Source: Rhizaria sp. SCN 62-66
Taxonomy: Eukaryota; Rhizaria, unplaced
Assembly (NCBI GenBank): GCA_001724265.1
Contig: MEDY01000402.1
Span: 1-57,107, forward strand
Direction: 5' to 3'
DNA: 57,107 bases
Shown: positions 1 to 12,001 of the stretch, piece by piece
Numbering within the stretch: position 1 is the stretch's first letter
Layout of the letters: each line of letters starts with the position of its first letter
Notes under the pieces: generated by a model
The model's input: the letters and a program-made list of their open reading frames with translations, nothing else
Database searches by the model: none
Told to the model about the DNA's origin: nothing
Position numbers and translations under genes: made by a program

Positions 1-2118
1 CGGCGGCGGCGGCGCGCTCGTCAGCGCCATGAAGGGCAGCAAGACGGGCGCGGCCTCCCCGCCCCCGCCCGCGCAGGCTAACAGCGGCGGCGGCGGGGCC
101 AGCGGCGGCGTCACAGGGCTCAGCGCCCGCACCCCCCGGCCCCCGCTCGGCTCCACGGCAGCTACCGCGAATACCAGCTCCAGCTCTGGCTCCGCTGCAG
201 CTGCGTCTGCGAATGCGAGTGCAAGCGCGGGCGCCGAGGAGAGCGGCAGCGGCGGCGGTCTCGGCTCCTTCCGCAACCGCGAGGGCCACCGCGACAGCAC
301 GGGGCTGGGCTCGGCGCGCGGGCCCGGCGCCGCGGGGCTCGAGCGCGGCTCGCTGCTGCGCCTGCACTCGCGCGAGCCGTCGCTGGCCTCTCCGGGCAAG
401 CTCCTCGGCTCCCTCGGCGCACTGGGCTCCGGTCCTAACTCCGCGCGCGGCTCGACGGGCTCCAGTGGCGGCTCTAGCGGCGGCGCTGGAGCGGGACTCG
501 GGGCTCTGTCGCTCCATGTGCCCCCCAGCAGCCATGACGACGCGGGCGCAAGCGCGGGCGCGGGCGCGGGTCGCCACCAAAGCAGCAGCAAGAGTGAGGG
601 CGACGGCGACGCGCTGCCCTCTGTCGACGACGATGACGACGGCGACGACGACAGGGCCAAGGCCAAGGCCAAGGCGTCGAGCAGCAGCGACTACGGCAGC
701 AACAACAACAAGGCCCCTGGACAGAGTGCTGCGCCCGCGACGACCGCTGCGACTGCAGCTACGCGGGGAGTCGTGTTCACTGCTCCCGAGCACGACAACG
801 ACGACGAAGACGACGACGACGACGACGAAGCGGCCAACAGCGCCGCCTCTGCTGCTGTCCCCAGTCACGTCTCGACGAGAGACTCGACCACTGCCTCTGC
901 CTCTGCCTCCGCTGCGGCCTCCCCAGCGCCCTCGCCGCCGCAGCCGGCGAGCCACGTTGCCATTGCCGCCAAGAGCAGCAAGGACGACGACGAGGACGAT
1001 GACGAAGACGACGCTGCCCCCGAAGCCAGCTCTGGCTCCGGCTCTGCCTCTGCGACGGAGCCCCCCGCGCCGCAGCCGCTGTCGCCGAGTGTGCCGGCCC
1101 CCGCCGCGCTGCCCGCGCTCTCTCTGCCCTCCCCGGCGCCCTTTCCCGGCTCCGGCTCGGACCCCGCGACCGCGACAGCGGCGGCCAGCAGCAGCAGCGC
1201 GAGTGCGAGTGTGAACCCCAGCCCCCGGGCCGCGGACGGCGCGGGCGGCGCGCGCGCGGCGCTGGGTGGCGCCGACGAGGGCCTCTCGGTGTTCCGGGGC
1301 CAGGCCGCGTACGCGCAGAGGCTCAAGACGGGCGACACGCCTCACGGCCTCGGCCACGGCCGCAGCAACAGCAACAGCAACAACACGGGTGCCGGTGCCG
1401 GGGCCAGTGCCGGTGCGCCGCCGCCGCCGCCACCGCAGTGGCTGCTTGCGCTGTCGTTCGCGGCCTCGGCCGGACCCGACGACGCGGGCGCCGAGGCCGC
1501 GGCCACCGCGGCGATCCTGCAACGCTTGGGCATCGCGGCCGAGACGGCGGTCCTGCAGCGGCCGCCCTTCGCCAAGCTACACCCGCTGCTGCGGCAGCTC
1601 TGGGAGGCCGCCAAGGACCGCGCCGGCGCTGCGGGCGCGGCCGCCGTGTTCCCCAACGAGGCGGCGCTGTTCCCCGACGACGCAGAGACAAAGTACGCCA
1701 TATATAATGCATATAGTAACATTATCATCTATCATCAAAGTATATTGCTCAATTAATCATGTTATAGAATTTTATTTCAATCAACTCACATATCACTCAT
1801 ATCCCTCTTGATGTTTTGTGTTTCACTCACTGTAGACTGTTCGCTAAGGACGCCAAGGACGCGCGCGTGTCCGTGCTGTCGCAGTGGGCGGCGCACCTGC
1901 TTGCCTTCGTCGTCGAGGAGCACAGCAGCGACAGCGACGGCGAGGGCGACGGCGCGGGCGCCGGCAGCGGCACCGTGCGGGGCCAGGTGCGGCGTTGCCT
2001 GTCGCCGCTGCGGCTCGAGCCGCCAGCGCGCGTGGCCAGCAACATCGTCGTCGGCAAGGAGCCCGGGCACACGAACCGGCTCATCCAGGCCGCCGCGATG
2101 CTCGTCGCTGCGCTCTAA
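1..2118 (+). CDS. Low-complexity protein with C-terminal MIP-T3/IFT54-like (CH-like) domain, 5' partial
   Basis: Two coding exons are visible: up to 1692 and 1836-2118, joined by an intron 1693-1835 (GTACGC...TGTAG) that restores the frame; the stop is TAA. The first ATG is at 29, but the frame is open to the window edge, so the true start may lie upstream. From that ATG the protein is 648 aa. Residues 1-470 are Ser/Ala/Gly and Asp/Glu tracts. Residues ~490-645 resemble the N-terminal microtubule-binding domain of IFT54 (TRAF3IP1): PPFAKLHPLL, then LFPDDAETK joined to a KDAKDARVSVL stretch, then PPARVASNIVVGKEPGHTN, which matches the family's PARIVAGHEPERTN block. In known IFT54 the domain is N-terminal and followed by coiled coil; here it ends the protein. 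A ciliary or microtubule role is inference from this domain only. Confidence 0.7.
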
Positions 2119-4364
2119 GTCCGCGGCCGTGGTGGCGCACTGCCGCTGGCTTCACACTTTGATTCACTCACACTGTCACATCACATCCAGGCGCACACGC
2201 GGCCGGCCGAGGCACAGCTTCTGAGCAGTCTGTGTGCGCCATTCACGCTCTTTTTATTTGTTTTCTTTCCTATTAAGCAAAATCCTCCGTGAAACCATCA
2301 ACATGCACTTCGATTTCACAACCCGTCTGAAACTAATCAACCTCTTTTGTCGCTGTCAAATTGTCTTGTGTCACAGAGTCGCTCCCCTGTCCCGACTCAT
2401 CTCTTCTCTCACTTCCAAGTCAGATCTGAGTTGGATTGGAGCCGCATCAGAGTCCGCGGGCTGGCCAGCTTGCAGCGCCAGCCGAACTGCGACGCCGCTT
2501 CCGGTCTGCGACTGCTTTGTTCTCCTCCTTGGTCTTTTTCTGACTCTATGTGTCCTCTCAATTGACTGCTGCTCTCATTAATGCTCTGTGGTACTGCACT
2601 GACTCCTGCGTTGTCGTGCTTGTTTTATGGCTTGTGCTTTTTGCTAATATACCGCTCTCCTTTCTTCATCCTGTACGAAGTTGTGTGTTTCGCTTTGTTT
2701 CATACTTGGCTTGTTTGTTTTTTCCGACATATGCAACTCGTATTATTGTTAAACATTTCATTTTCCTTCTATATTTTTTTAAAGATTCCATAAGGCATAA
2801 GGCAATCTTTCCTTTCGCTAGTCTCTGATCAGCAGCGTTAGCTCTGTCTTATTCTCGCTCTGTCTTTGTCTCTGTAAGTCTCAGTCTCTGCCTCACTGTC
2901 TGCCCCTCCCGCACGCATGCGGCACCACGTTAGTCTGTCTTTTTGCTTCAGTACCCCGTCTTTGTCTCGTTCTCAGTCTCTCTGCTCCTTGTGCGGAGAC
3001 GGCTCACGCGCGCAGACATCCCCTCGCCTCCCCTACACACGTTCACACTGGCAACTGGCATGCGACGACTGCCCATGTCACACTCGCGCTCACGCTCGAC
3101 GCGACTGCGACTGACTGTCGCTCGATCGGGTCTGCCGCTGACTGGCAGTTACCGATGCAGAGGCAGTTGGCGGCGACAATCCAAGCAACAATTCACGTTT
3201 TCTTTTTATTTCAGCAATTTGCTTCTTCTGCCATCAATAAACATCCCAAATATCACTCGTGTCAGAGACTAATCAAATCGATTTAGATACTGATAAAGTT
3301 ATGTATAGTATTATTAATACGAATGATAAATATACAAGGAAAGTATATTAAAACTTAATGAACTGCGATAAAAGAACATATATACTGTTTAACAACGGGT
3401 ATATACAAGTACATGTACAAAGTACTGCTATGACAACGACACTGACGCTTAAGCTACTGTGTGAAAAAGACATAAACGAGTACGACAACCACAAGCATTA
3501 CGTCACAAACACCAGTCAGTTTCCGTGTAAGCGTCCAGCGTCACACAGCGATTGCTGTGCTGCTGCTGCGGCGGCAGTGTTGCATTATGATGATCAGCGT
3601 AATTGTCCACATTAGTCGTGTCTGTGTCAGTGTGCGTGCGAGGATGAGTACCAGTGCTCATGCAAGTGCCCATGACTATGTTGCTGCTGCCAAAGTACCA
3701 TCGGTAACAACCGACACGTAGAGTAGCAATCAACACAGAGCAGCACTCGCAGCGAAACACACGGCACATCACAACACCGCGCGCATATACACATTAGCGA
3801 CACAAAACGCAGCAATAACAGCATGACAGCAGCACGGCCCAGCAGTGCCAGTAAGGACAGTAATACACTGGCGACACAAAGACACGGGGACACGGGAACG
3901 AAGTGGCGTAACGGTAAAGCGGCCATTAGTACGAAGAACGAAAGACCTTGAAGCAGCGCAAACCAAATTCCAAATAATCAACTGAAAGAGCAAACAAATG
4001 AGACAGAAAAAAAAAACATATTGAAAACAAAAGGCGATCAGAAATGAACAGCAAGGGAGTACGTTTGAAATTGACTCAGCACTACAGTTCTCAAAACTCG
4101 AAAACGGTGGCTTATCTCTTTACACACTTCACAAAGTTCGTAGGGAACGAAAAGAAAAGAAAAGAAATAAATGGGGGAGATAAAAGAGACAGGTGCAAAA
4201 AAACAAATGAATAAAGGATCAAATACGTTGTGTTGTGGCGCCTCGACTCCTATTGGCAGCAATCTCAGAGCCCACAAGGTCAAACTTCCAAACTTCCTAT
4301 CTAACTTAAAAGACGAATTTCAACGAAAGTAGACGACTTTCTCGCATATTTGTCTGACGGTGGC
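2119..4364. other. Intergenic region between convergent genes
   Basis: This 2.2 kb stretch holds the 3' flanks of the MIP-T3-domain gene (+) and the GNPTAB-like gene (-). It is AT-richer than the exons, with pyrimidine-rich stretches around 2840-2990. The ORFs here are short, with no low-complexity style or codon bias like the neighbouring genes. I see no RNA gene or repeat that I can support. Confidence 0.6.
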
Positions 4365-7300
4365 TTAAAGCGTCGCAACGGGCACTCCTGTCACGCCAGC
4401 GTCAGCACCACCAGCAGCAGTAGCAGCAGTCGGGGCAGCGCCATTGCCGTGGCCGTTGTCGCCGTCGTCGTCGTCGTTGGCGGGCGTGGCGCCCGCGGCC
4501 AGCGCGGCCTCGCTGTCTGCCGCCGCCGCCGCCGCCGCCTCTTCCGCGCGCGCGCGCGCTCTGGCAGCGACCGCAGCCGCGACGGCCGCGGCGCGCACCG
4601 CCGCCTTGCGCCGGGCCTCGGCCAACGAGGTCGCGGTGACCGGCGGCGGCACATAGCCTGGCGCGCGCTTGCGAGCTTCGTCGGCCGCCATCTCGGCAGC
4701 GAGCGCGGCGGCGGCGTCGGGGCCCAGGGCCTCGGCGGTGGCCGCGATGGCGGCGGCCTCGGCCTCGGCCTCAGGGTCCGGCTCCGGCGGCGGCGGCGGC
4801 GGCGGCGCGGGCCCCGTGCGCGGCAGCTCCCACGGCGCCGGCTGCGGCAGCGCGGCCTCGAAGGCGCCCTGCAGGAGCCACGCGTAGTCCTCGGGCAGAT
4901 CCGCCTCCACGGCGTCGTTCACGCACGCGAACAGCTTGCGCCGGCCCGCCGCGGAAGACAGCCCGTACGCGGGGGTCGACGCCGCCGACGGGGCCAGCAG
5001 CGCTTGCACCTGAGAGAGCGAGTATGAAAGCAAAGATAAGAGGTAACAAGTGAGGTATATGCGCATTTTTTTAATAAAATGAATGAATTTACAGAAAAAA
5101 TACACAAGTAAACAATAAAACCATATCATTATTACCACATAAAAACCAAATTTGTCGTGACGATTTCGCGTGCGTACCTGTCGCAGCAGCGCGCCGGTGT
5201 CCTTGAGGTGCCTGTCGGTGACGCCCAGGTAGGCCGTCGAGTCTGCGTGCTGCGGCGTGTAGGCGTGGTAGAGCTGGCGGAACGGCAGGTGCACGTGCGT
5301 GAGCGCGGCACGGCCCAGCGACCATTCGAGCAGCTGGTCGGCCGTCATGACCGCGCCAGCCACTGCAGCGCCCTGGGCCGCCGCGGCCGAGGCGGCGGCG
5401 GCAGTGGCGGTAGCCATCTCGCGCGTGCGCCGCCGCAGCGCGCCGCGCATCAAGATGAGCTCCTTCGCTGCGGCGGCATTCCCGGCTTCGGTGGCGGCGC
5501 GCATGAGCCGCTCCTGCGTGGCCGGCTCGCCGGGCGCGTCGGGCGCGAACGCCCGCCACGGCGACGCGCGCAGCAGCGCCTCAAGCTACGCCGGCTGCAG
5601 CAGCGCGGACAGCATCAGCGGCATGCCGTCGTCGCCGCGCGCCGGCAGCGTGGGCGTCGCGGAGAGCGCGGCGTGCCAAGTTGACACGCGCAGACTGTCC
5701 TCGTCGTCGTCCTCCGAGACCTCGAAGCCGGCGTCGGCGTCGTCATCGGACGCAGCAGCAGCGCTGTGTCCGCCGCGGCTGCGGGGTCGGTAGACCGAAG
5801 GATCTGAGGCCGCGGCGGGGGTTCCGGGCTCCACGCAGGCCATGTCCCACACGGCCCGCGACCGGCTCGCGCTACTAAAGCCTGCCGCAGAGACGTTCTG
5901 GGGCCTTGCCGAGCGCGCGCGCATGGCCCGGCCGAGCGCGGCCTCGAGCGGCGAGCGGCACAGCGGGCGCGGCAGCGGCGCGCGGAAAGGCCAACGCGCG
6001 GCGCGCTCGCGGGCGCCGTTCTTCGAGTGCATGATCGGCGGCCGCGGTGTGAAGAGCTCGGTCAGCAGAGAAACCACCTCGGTGCCGCGCAAAACGCCGT
6101 CGCAGTCGCCGTCGTGTGACGCGACCATGGCGTGCGCCAAGGAACGCACGGACGGGTGCCTGGGCGAGAGAAGAGAAATTGTTATGAAGACTAGATGTGA
6201 GTACTTTGATTTTAGTGCAATAATACAAATGAAACTCATACAAAAATAAACATAATACTTTTATCTCGATATCGCGAAACACAATCGCGACAAATAGACT
6301 TTTGTTTTCATTGTCGACGCAAACTTCAAGTCGCTTCCCACTCACTGGCTGGGTGCGGTGTGTTATTATGTGAAGCATAGAGCACGTACCTTGCGCCGAG
6401 CGTGAAAGCGGCGAGCATGTAGCCGAACTGCAGGTCGTAGGGGTCACGGAAGCGGTGCGACTCCTGCGCCGCGTACTCGTGGGGCAGCAGAGACTGCAGC
6501 CGCGCGTAAATGTGTTTGTTGCCGACCTGCATTGGATAGCACAGAGCAAATGTGGGGGCAAGATGATATGATACACAAGTGAGATGGAAGTCAAATAGAA
6601 TAACACGGCTAATTAACAATATAAAACAGTGCGAATAACCAAAATACACTCACTTAGTTTCAAATACACCACATTTAATGTCTCAAAATCGTCTAATAAC
6701 ACGCAACGCACCTGCGGCTTGTGCGGGACGGGCATGCGGAGGGGTGCCGGGAGCAGCTTGCGCATGAGCGTCTGCGAGCGCGAGAGCACGAACATGTAGC
6801 TGGCGTCGGGCGGCCGCGCGGCGCGCGAGGCGACGAGTTGGCTGTGGTTGAGCGCGCCGGTGGCCGACAGCGCGGTCCACCAGCGGCCGCGCACGGGGGG
6901 AACGGCGTGGTTCACCGTGGGCGCCGCCGCCGCCGCGTCCACGGGCCAACGCCACGGCGGCAGCGTCGAGATGGGCGCCGCCGCGGCCGCGCTGGCAGCG
7001 GCGAACGCGGCCGCAAACGCCGACGCGGACAGAGACGTCGCCGCGTTGTCGTGGTTGTTGGCGCTACTGCCGCTGCCGCTGCTGCTGTTGCTGCGGCGCT
7101 TGGCGAGGGGCGTGAGCGACAAAGGCAGCGCCTGAGCCCGCACGAGACTGCTGAAGCTGTTCTCAGCGGCCTGGATGCTGTATCTGGCACTGCTCGTGAG
7201 CCCGGCGCTAACGGGGGCGCGGACGGAGGCGTCGGCGTCGGCGTCGGTGTCGGCAGTTGTGGCAGCCGTAGCGAATGAGACGTGGTGACGACTCTTCCGA

Positions 7301-10300
7301 CCGCTGCGACCGCCGTTGCCGTCACTCCCTTCGTCGTCGTCACCGTCGTCGTCGTCTTCGTTGTCCTCGTCAGTCTCCTCCCTGCGGTAGCCGTGCCTGT
7401 AGACACTAGAGCTCGAGGAAGTCTTCGCATTTCCGCTCACACTCGCCGTACTCTCGACACTTACACGCTCGGCACTTACCCCGTCTAAGGGGTCGCTCGC
7501 GCCGGCAATCACCGCGTGCATCGGCAGCGCGGCGGCCTCCTTGGCCTTTCGCCCAGACTTCTTCACACTGCTGCTGCTGCTGTTGTGGAGGTTGAGTCTG
7601 GCGCCCGCGCCGGGCCCCAACCCACCGCGGTTCGCGGCGTGCGTGTCCCGGTCATGGCGGCGCCCGCGGCGGCGCTGATGGTAGCCCAGCCCCAGCACGG
7701 AACCCGTCCACGCGGCCAGCGCCTCGCCCAGTACGCGCCGCGTCGACAGCGGCACGTCCGGCCGGTCCTCGGTGAAGGGCCCCGCCGCCAGTCGCACCGG
7801 TGGCGCCGTCGCCGCGTACGCCGAGTGGGTGGGAGAGTCAGGGTGGCCAGCCGAGTCGCGGTGGCGGCGGCGGCGCAGGTTGACCTCGGTGCTATCGCTC
7901 GACAAGTCGCCCTCCGCATCCGCCGTCGCAGCAGCGTCAGTTGTCTCGGCGTTGTCGTCCTCGCCGTTGACGTAGCCGAGGTCGTCGATGACCGCGAGCG
8001 CGGCCGGGACTGTGGCGTTGACCCACTGCGTCTCCCGGTCCAGTGTGGTCTGCGAGAGCGGCCGCATCGCGCCCGACGCGCTGGGCGCCGAGGCCAGCCC
8101 GACGCGCACTCCCCACGGCTCCAGGTCCCAGAGCAGCGCGGCCAGCACCTGCCGCAGGCGCCGCTGCTTGAGCAGCAGCCGCTCCGCGCGCGCCGCGACC
8201 AGGTGCCGAAGCGCCCACCGCCGCGCGCGCGCCGCCTCCGCGGGCGCGGCCTCGGTCGCGGCGCGCGCGGCGGCGCGGGCTAGGCGCTCTTCCTCGGACA
8301 CAGGACTCCTAGCCTTGCTACCGCCGTTACCGTTGCCGTCGTCTTCCTCGTCGTAGTCGTCGTCGTCGTCTTGCTTGGCCTCAGCCTCGGCCTCGGCCTC
8401 GGCGGCGGCATCCGCGGCATCCTCTGGATCATCGGCGACAAAGTTGGCGCCACTCTGCTGCTGCTGCTGGATGTTAAAGCCCCCAGCAGCAGCACCCGCA
8501 GCAGCAGCAGCAGTGTTTGTGGTGGTGGCGGCGGCAGCAGCCGTGTTGCTGTTGCTGCCGCGGCGGCGGCGGCGGCGGGGCCCTGCGGAGCGCGCGGCCG
8601 CAACGGCGGCGGCGTCGAGGTGGGGGCGAGCGGCGCGCAGCATCTGGCTGAAGGTGAGCGCGCAGTCGCCCCTGTCAAAGGCGCAGGCCGCGTCGTCGCA
8701 CGCGTCGTCGCAAACGCCGTCGCCCAGCCAGGCCACGGGGCAGCCGGGCGCGCAGAAGAGCGGCTCGGGCAGCTGTCGCACTGGATCCCTCCCGGTGGCG
8801 AAGGCGAAGCCGTGGTTAGAGCTGCTGTTGCTGCTGCTGCTGCTACTATTGCTGCCGCTACCGTTGTTGTTGTTGTCATTGTACTCTTGGCTGAGACGGC
8901 TGAGAGGGAACGAGTAGATCTTCTCCCCCTGGCCGCCGAAGCCGTCGTCCACCGCTGCGTGCTCGTACTCGAACGGGTTGCGGCCCGCAGCAGAGCCCTT
9001 GGCGCCCGCGAAGGCCGCGGAGCCGACGGCGCCGGGCGCGGTACGGCCTGCGGTGGCGAGCGGCAGGTGAAGCGCGGCCGCCGCGGCCAGCCGCCGCAGC
9101 ACGGGGTGCGCGCGGCTGCCCGTGACGGGGGGTAGCCCCTTGCCCAGCCGCAAGACCGCGGCGTCGGCGTCGAGGCTGGGGTCCGCCACGCTCGCGCCCG
9201 CGAAGTAGTACGAGCCGTCGCCGCCGTCGCTGCGGCCGCCGCCGCCGCTGCTGCTGCTGCTGCTATCACTAGCAAACTGGTTGTTGTTGTTGGTGTTGTG
9301 ACGCTTGTTGCGCCGGCGCAGCGCCCTGATCCGGTCCGGGTCGTGGCTGCCGCGGGCGAAGGCCCCTGCGGAGTAGAAGGGCGCGTAAGAGCCAGTGTAC
9401 TGCCACAGCGCGGGGGCCGGAACAGCCGCCGCCGCCGCCGCCGCCGCCGTGGCCGCCGCCGAGGCCGCGACGGCGGCCGTCGAGGCGGCGGCGGCGGTCT
9501 TGGCCGCGGCGACGGCCTCCGGCGAGTCGGGGCCTCCGGGGCCCGCAGCGGCGCCGTAAGCCACAGAGGCCGCGGCTGCGGCGCGCTCGTTAGCGGCGGC
9601 GGAGGCGGCGGCGGCGACGGCCGCGGCGGCGGCGGCGGCGGCCCTCTGCGCGCCGTTGGCGCTGCTGCGGGCGACGTAGGCGGCATCCGTGGCGAAGACG
9701 GTGTCGAGGTTGGGCGGCGCCGAGGCCGCGCCGGCGACGACGGTGGCCCAGGCCAGCTCCGAGGCCGTCAGCGGCGGCAGCTCGAAGCGCGGCAGACGCT
9801 GCGCCACGTGAATGCCATGCTGCTGGTGCTGCTGGTGGGTGGAGTAGGCCGACGATGAGGACGCTGTCGCGGTCGCGGGCAGCCCGCGCGTTTGCGCGGG
9901 CGGGACGGTGGGGCCCAATGCGAGCATCATGTCGTAGAGCTCCCAGGCCGCGGGCGCGCGGAGGTAGTTGCGCTCGCAGTCGCCCAGGTCCCAGAGACAC
10001 TCGGCCGACATGCACGCCGGGTGGCAGGCGCCGTCGCCGACGAGGTTCGCGTCGCAGCCGGCCGCGCAGCCGCGCAGCTCCCAACGCGAGCGCTCGAGGC
10101 GCAGCCCGGTCGCGGCGTCGAAAAACTCGGCCTGCGGGACTGGCCGCGAGAAGAAGACGTCGTCGTTGACGTAGACATAGTGGTCCGAGAGCCCCGGGAT
10201 GCGGTGCAGCGCCGACTCGATCGCGTTGGATGAGAAGGACGGCGCGTCGAGCGCGGGGCGGCGGAAGATGGCGCTGTGCGGCACGACCGTGACGGCCGGG

Positions 10301-12001
10301 TGCGACGTGTTAAGCCACGTGGGCGTCTCGCCCGACGTCACGAGGAAGATGCGGCGCACCCACGGCGCGTGCTTGAACACGGAGCGCATCGAGTACCGCA
10401 GCTCGCCCAGGTCGCGGAAGCGGTGGTCCTGCAGCGAGTGCAGGTCGGGCGCAGGCGCCGGGTAACCCTTGACGACGCTCTGTGCTCAGGTTAGGTTAAC
10501 ACGGGTGCAATAGTATTGCAAGGGAAATGTGTTAAGTGAGTACTTTACGACCGGATATAAACATGAAATAAAATATAGATCATTGCTTGATAAATAAGGA
10601 GAAATGTGATGAAAATATAATAAAAATATCTTGTTTCGTGTTTACCTTGTAGTTCTTGAGCGACTCGATGGCGAGCGGCCGTGCGGTCCTCACCGCGGGG
10701 TCCGAGCCGTTGATCCAGGTGTAGACGATGTCCATGGGCTCGACGCAGGCGGCCAGTCCGTAGCGCTCGCCCGAGATCGAGACCCAGCCCGCGGAGAGCG
10801 CCGCCGAGGCGGGGTCGGCGACAGCGGCGGGCACGGCGACGGCCGCGGCCGAGGCGCGGAAGCCCGGCCGGTACACGACGGCCCTGAGGGCGCGTAGGCG
10901 GGCCGCGGCGGCCGCGGCGGCCGCGGCGGCCTCGGGGCCCGACAGCAGAGCCTGTGGCGCAAAGACCGGCGAGACGCCCGCGGCGGACTCGGCGGAGGCG
11001 TTGGCAGGGGCCCGCGAAGGTAGGTACTCGCCCTCGAAGCGCGCCGCCGCGGGTGACACGCCCGCGGCCACGGCAGCCGCGGTGGCGGCGGCGGCCGCGG
11101 CGGCGTCGGCGGCCGCGATCTGCGCCAGCTGCTCCGGGCTGTGTCTCAGCGCCAGCGCCCCGCTCTGCCCCAGCTGGCTTTGGCCCTGCTGTTGCTGCTG
11201 TTCTTGTTGTTGCTCATCGAGCTCTAGCAGCGCGGCGGCGGGCGTGTCCGCCGGGAAAGAGCGGCAGCGCGGGGCGGCCAGGCACTGCGAGCAGAGCGGG
11301 CGCGGCAGCCGCAGCGCCGAGGGCCCGTAGGACGGCCCCAGCGGCGACGCGGCGGAGGGCGGGAGCCGGGACCAGGCGTGCGGGCCGCGCATCACGCCCG
11401 TGTGCGTGTGCCAGAACACGGGCAGGTCGCCGCCCGCGGGCAGCAGCGGCGCGGGCGCGGCGGGCAGCGGCGGTGGCGCCACGCAGCGCTCCTGCTGCGG
11501 CGCGGGCAGCGCGAAGAGCGCGGCCGTGGCGTCGCAGAGCGGACACACGTCCTGGTCGCGGCGCCACGAGGCGGGCAGGAATGACAGCACGTCGGTGGGC
11601 GACTGCGACTGCGGTGGCAGCACCGTGACGTTGTTGTGCTTCGTTGGGGTCGCTGGAGGCGTCGTTGTCGTTGTTGATGTTCCCGATGGGGAAACACTGA
11701 TGTTGCCGCCAGTACCAGACTGTTGGTACTGATGCGACTGTGATTGCTTTGATGTCGTTGTCGATTCAGATAGGGATTCAGAGAGCGACGGAAGGGCTGA
11801 AAGAACGACGAGTGAGTCTAGGGAAGGCGGGGCGGGGCCAAAGCCAAGGCTGGCGCCGAAGGCTGACGTCGAGGTCGAGGCAGCGAGGAGCAGCAGCGAG
11901 GCGGCAGCAACGCCCAGCAGCACCAGCAGCAATGCGCTGGGGCGCTGGCAGATGCCGCCTTCCCGGGAATCAGGCCGTTCCCAGGAAGGGTCGTCGAGCA
12001 T
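4365..12001 (-). CDS. GNPTAB: Stealth-family GlcNAc-1-phosphotransferase (GNPTAB-like), with one in-frame UAG
   Basis: Five exons on the minus strand: 12001-10646, 10479-6712, 6526-6390, 6159-5178, 5009-4365. All junctions keep frame and the stop is TAA. An in-frame TGA lies just upstream of the ATG. The product is ~2,295 aa if UAG is read. Residues ~23-42 form a type II membrane anchor. Stealth CR1 is DIVYTWINGSDP (~423). CR2 spans the exon 2 start (HRFRDLGELRYSMRS, RRIFLVTSGETPTWLN, YVYVNDDVFF). Two Notch/LNR Cys modules lie at ~585-620 and ~1027-1060. CR3/CR4 follow (LRMPVPHKPQ; SHRFRDPYDLQFGYM), then an EF-hand-like DGDCDGVL and a final KLFACVND...WELPR block. The family transfers GlcNAc-1-P to glycans of lysosomal enzymes in the Golgi. 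Huge Ala/Ser/Asn insertions separate the modules. The UAG is codon ~1945 (5586-5588), upstream of the last conserved block. Confidence 0.88.
5586..5588 (-). other. In-frame UAG codon inside the GNPTAB-like gene
   Basis: The minus strand reads ...LLQPA-UAG-LEALLRASPW... with no frame change. Exon 4 stays open on both sides (6159 to 5589 and 5585 to 5178) and splices in phase into exon 5, which carries the conserved KLFACVND block. The base after the UAG is C. Confidence 0.85.

Noticed and set aside
2119-4364. Small plus-strand ORFs (up to ~115 codons) in the first intergenic region
   Set aside because: No codon bias, no composition like the real genes, no splice-consistent extension; chance ORFs in AT-richer DNA.
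5089-5559. Separate downstream gene starting after the UAG at 5586
   Set aside because: The ORF listed there is in another frame. The frame that continues from exon 4 carries the conserved Stealth C-terminal block, so one gene explains the data.
5564-5590. A 25-nt intron removing the UAG at 5586 (GTCCGC...GTAG)
   Set aside because: Other introns are 126-230 bp, and removing 25 nt would break the frame with exon 5.
8280-9686. 468-codon Pro/Arg/Thr-rich ORF on the minus strand inside the GNPTAB-like gene
   Set aside because: It lies in another frame of exon 2. The real frame carries the second LNR Cys module in the same DNA.
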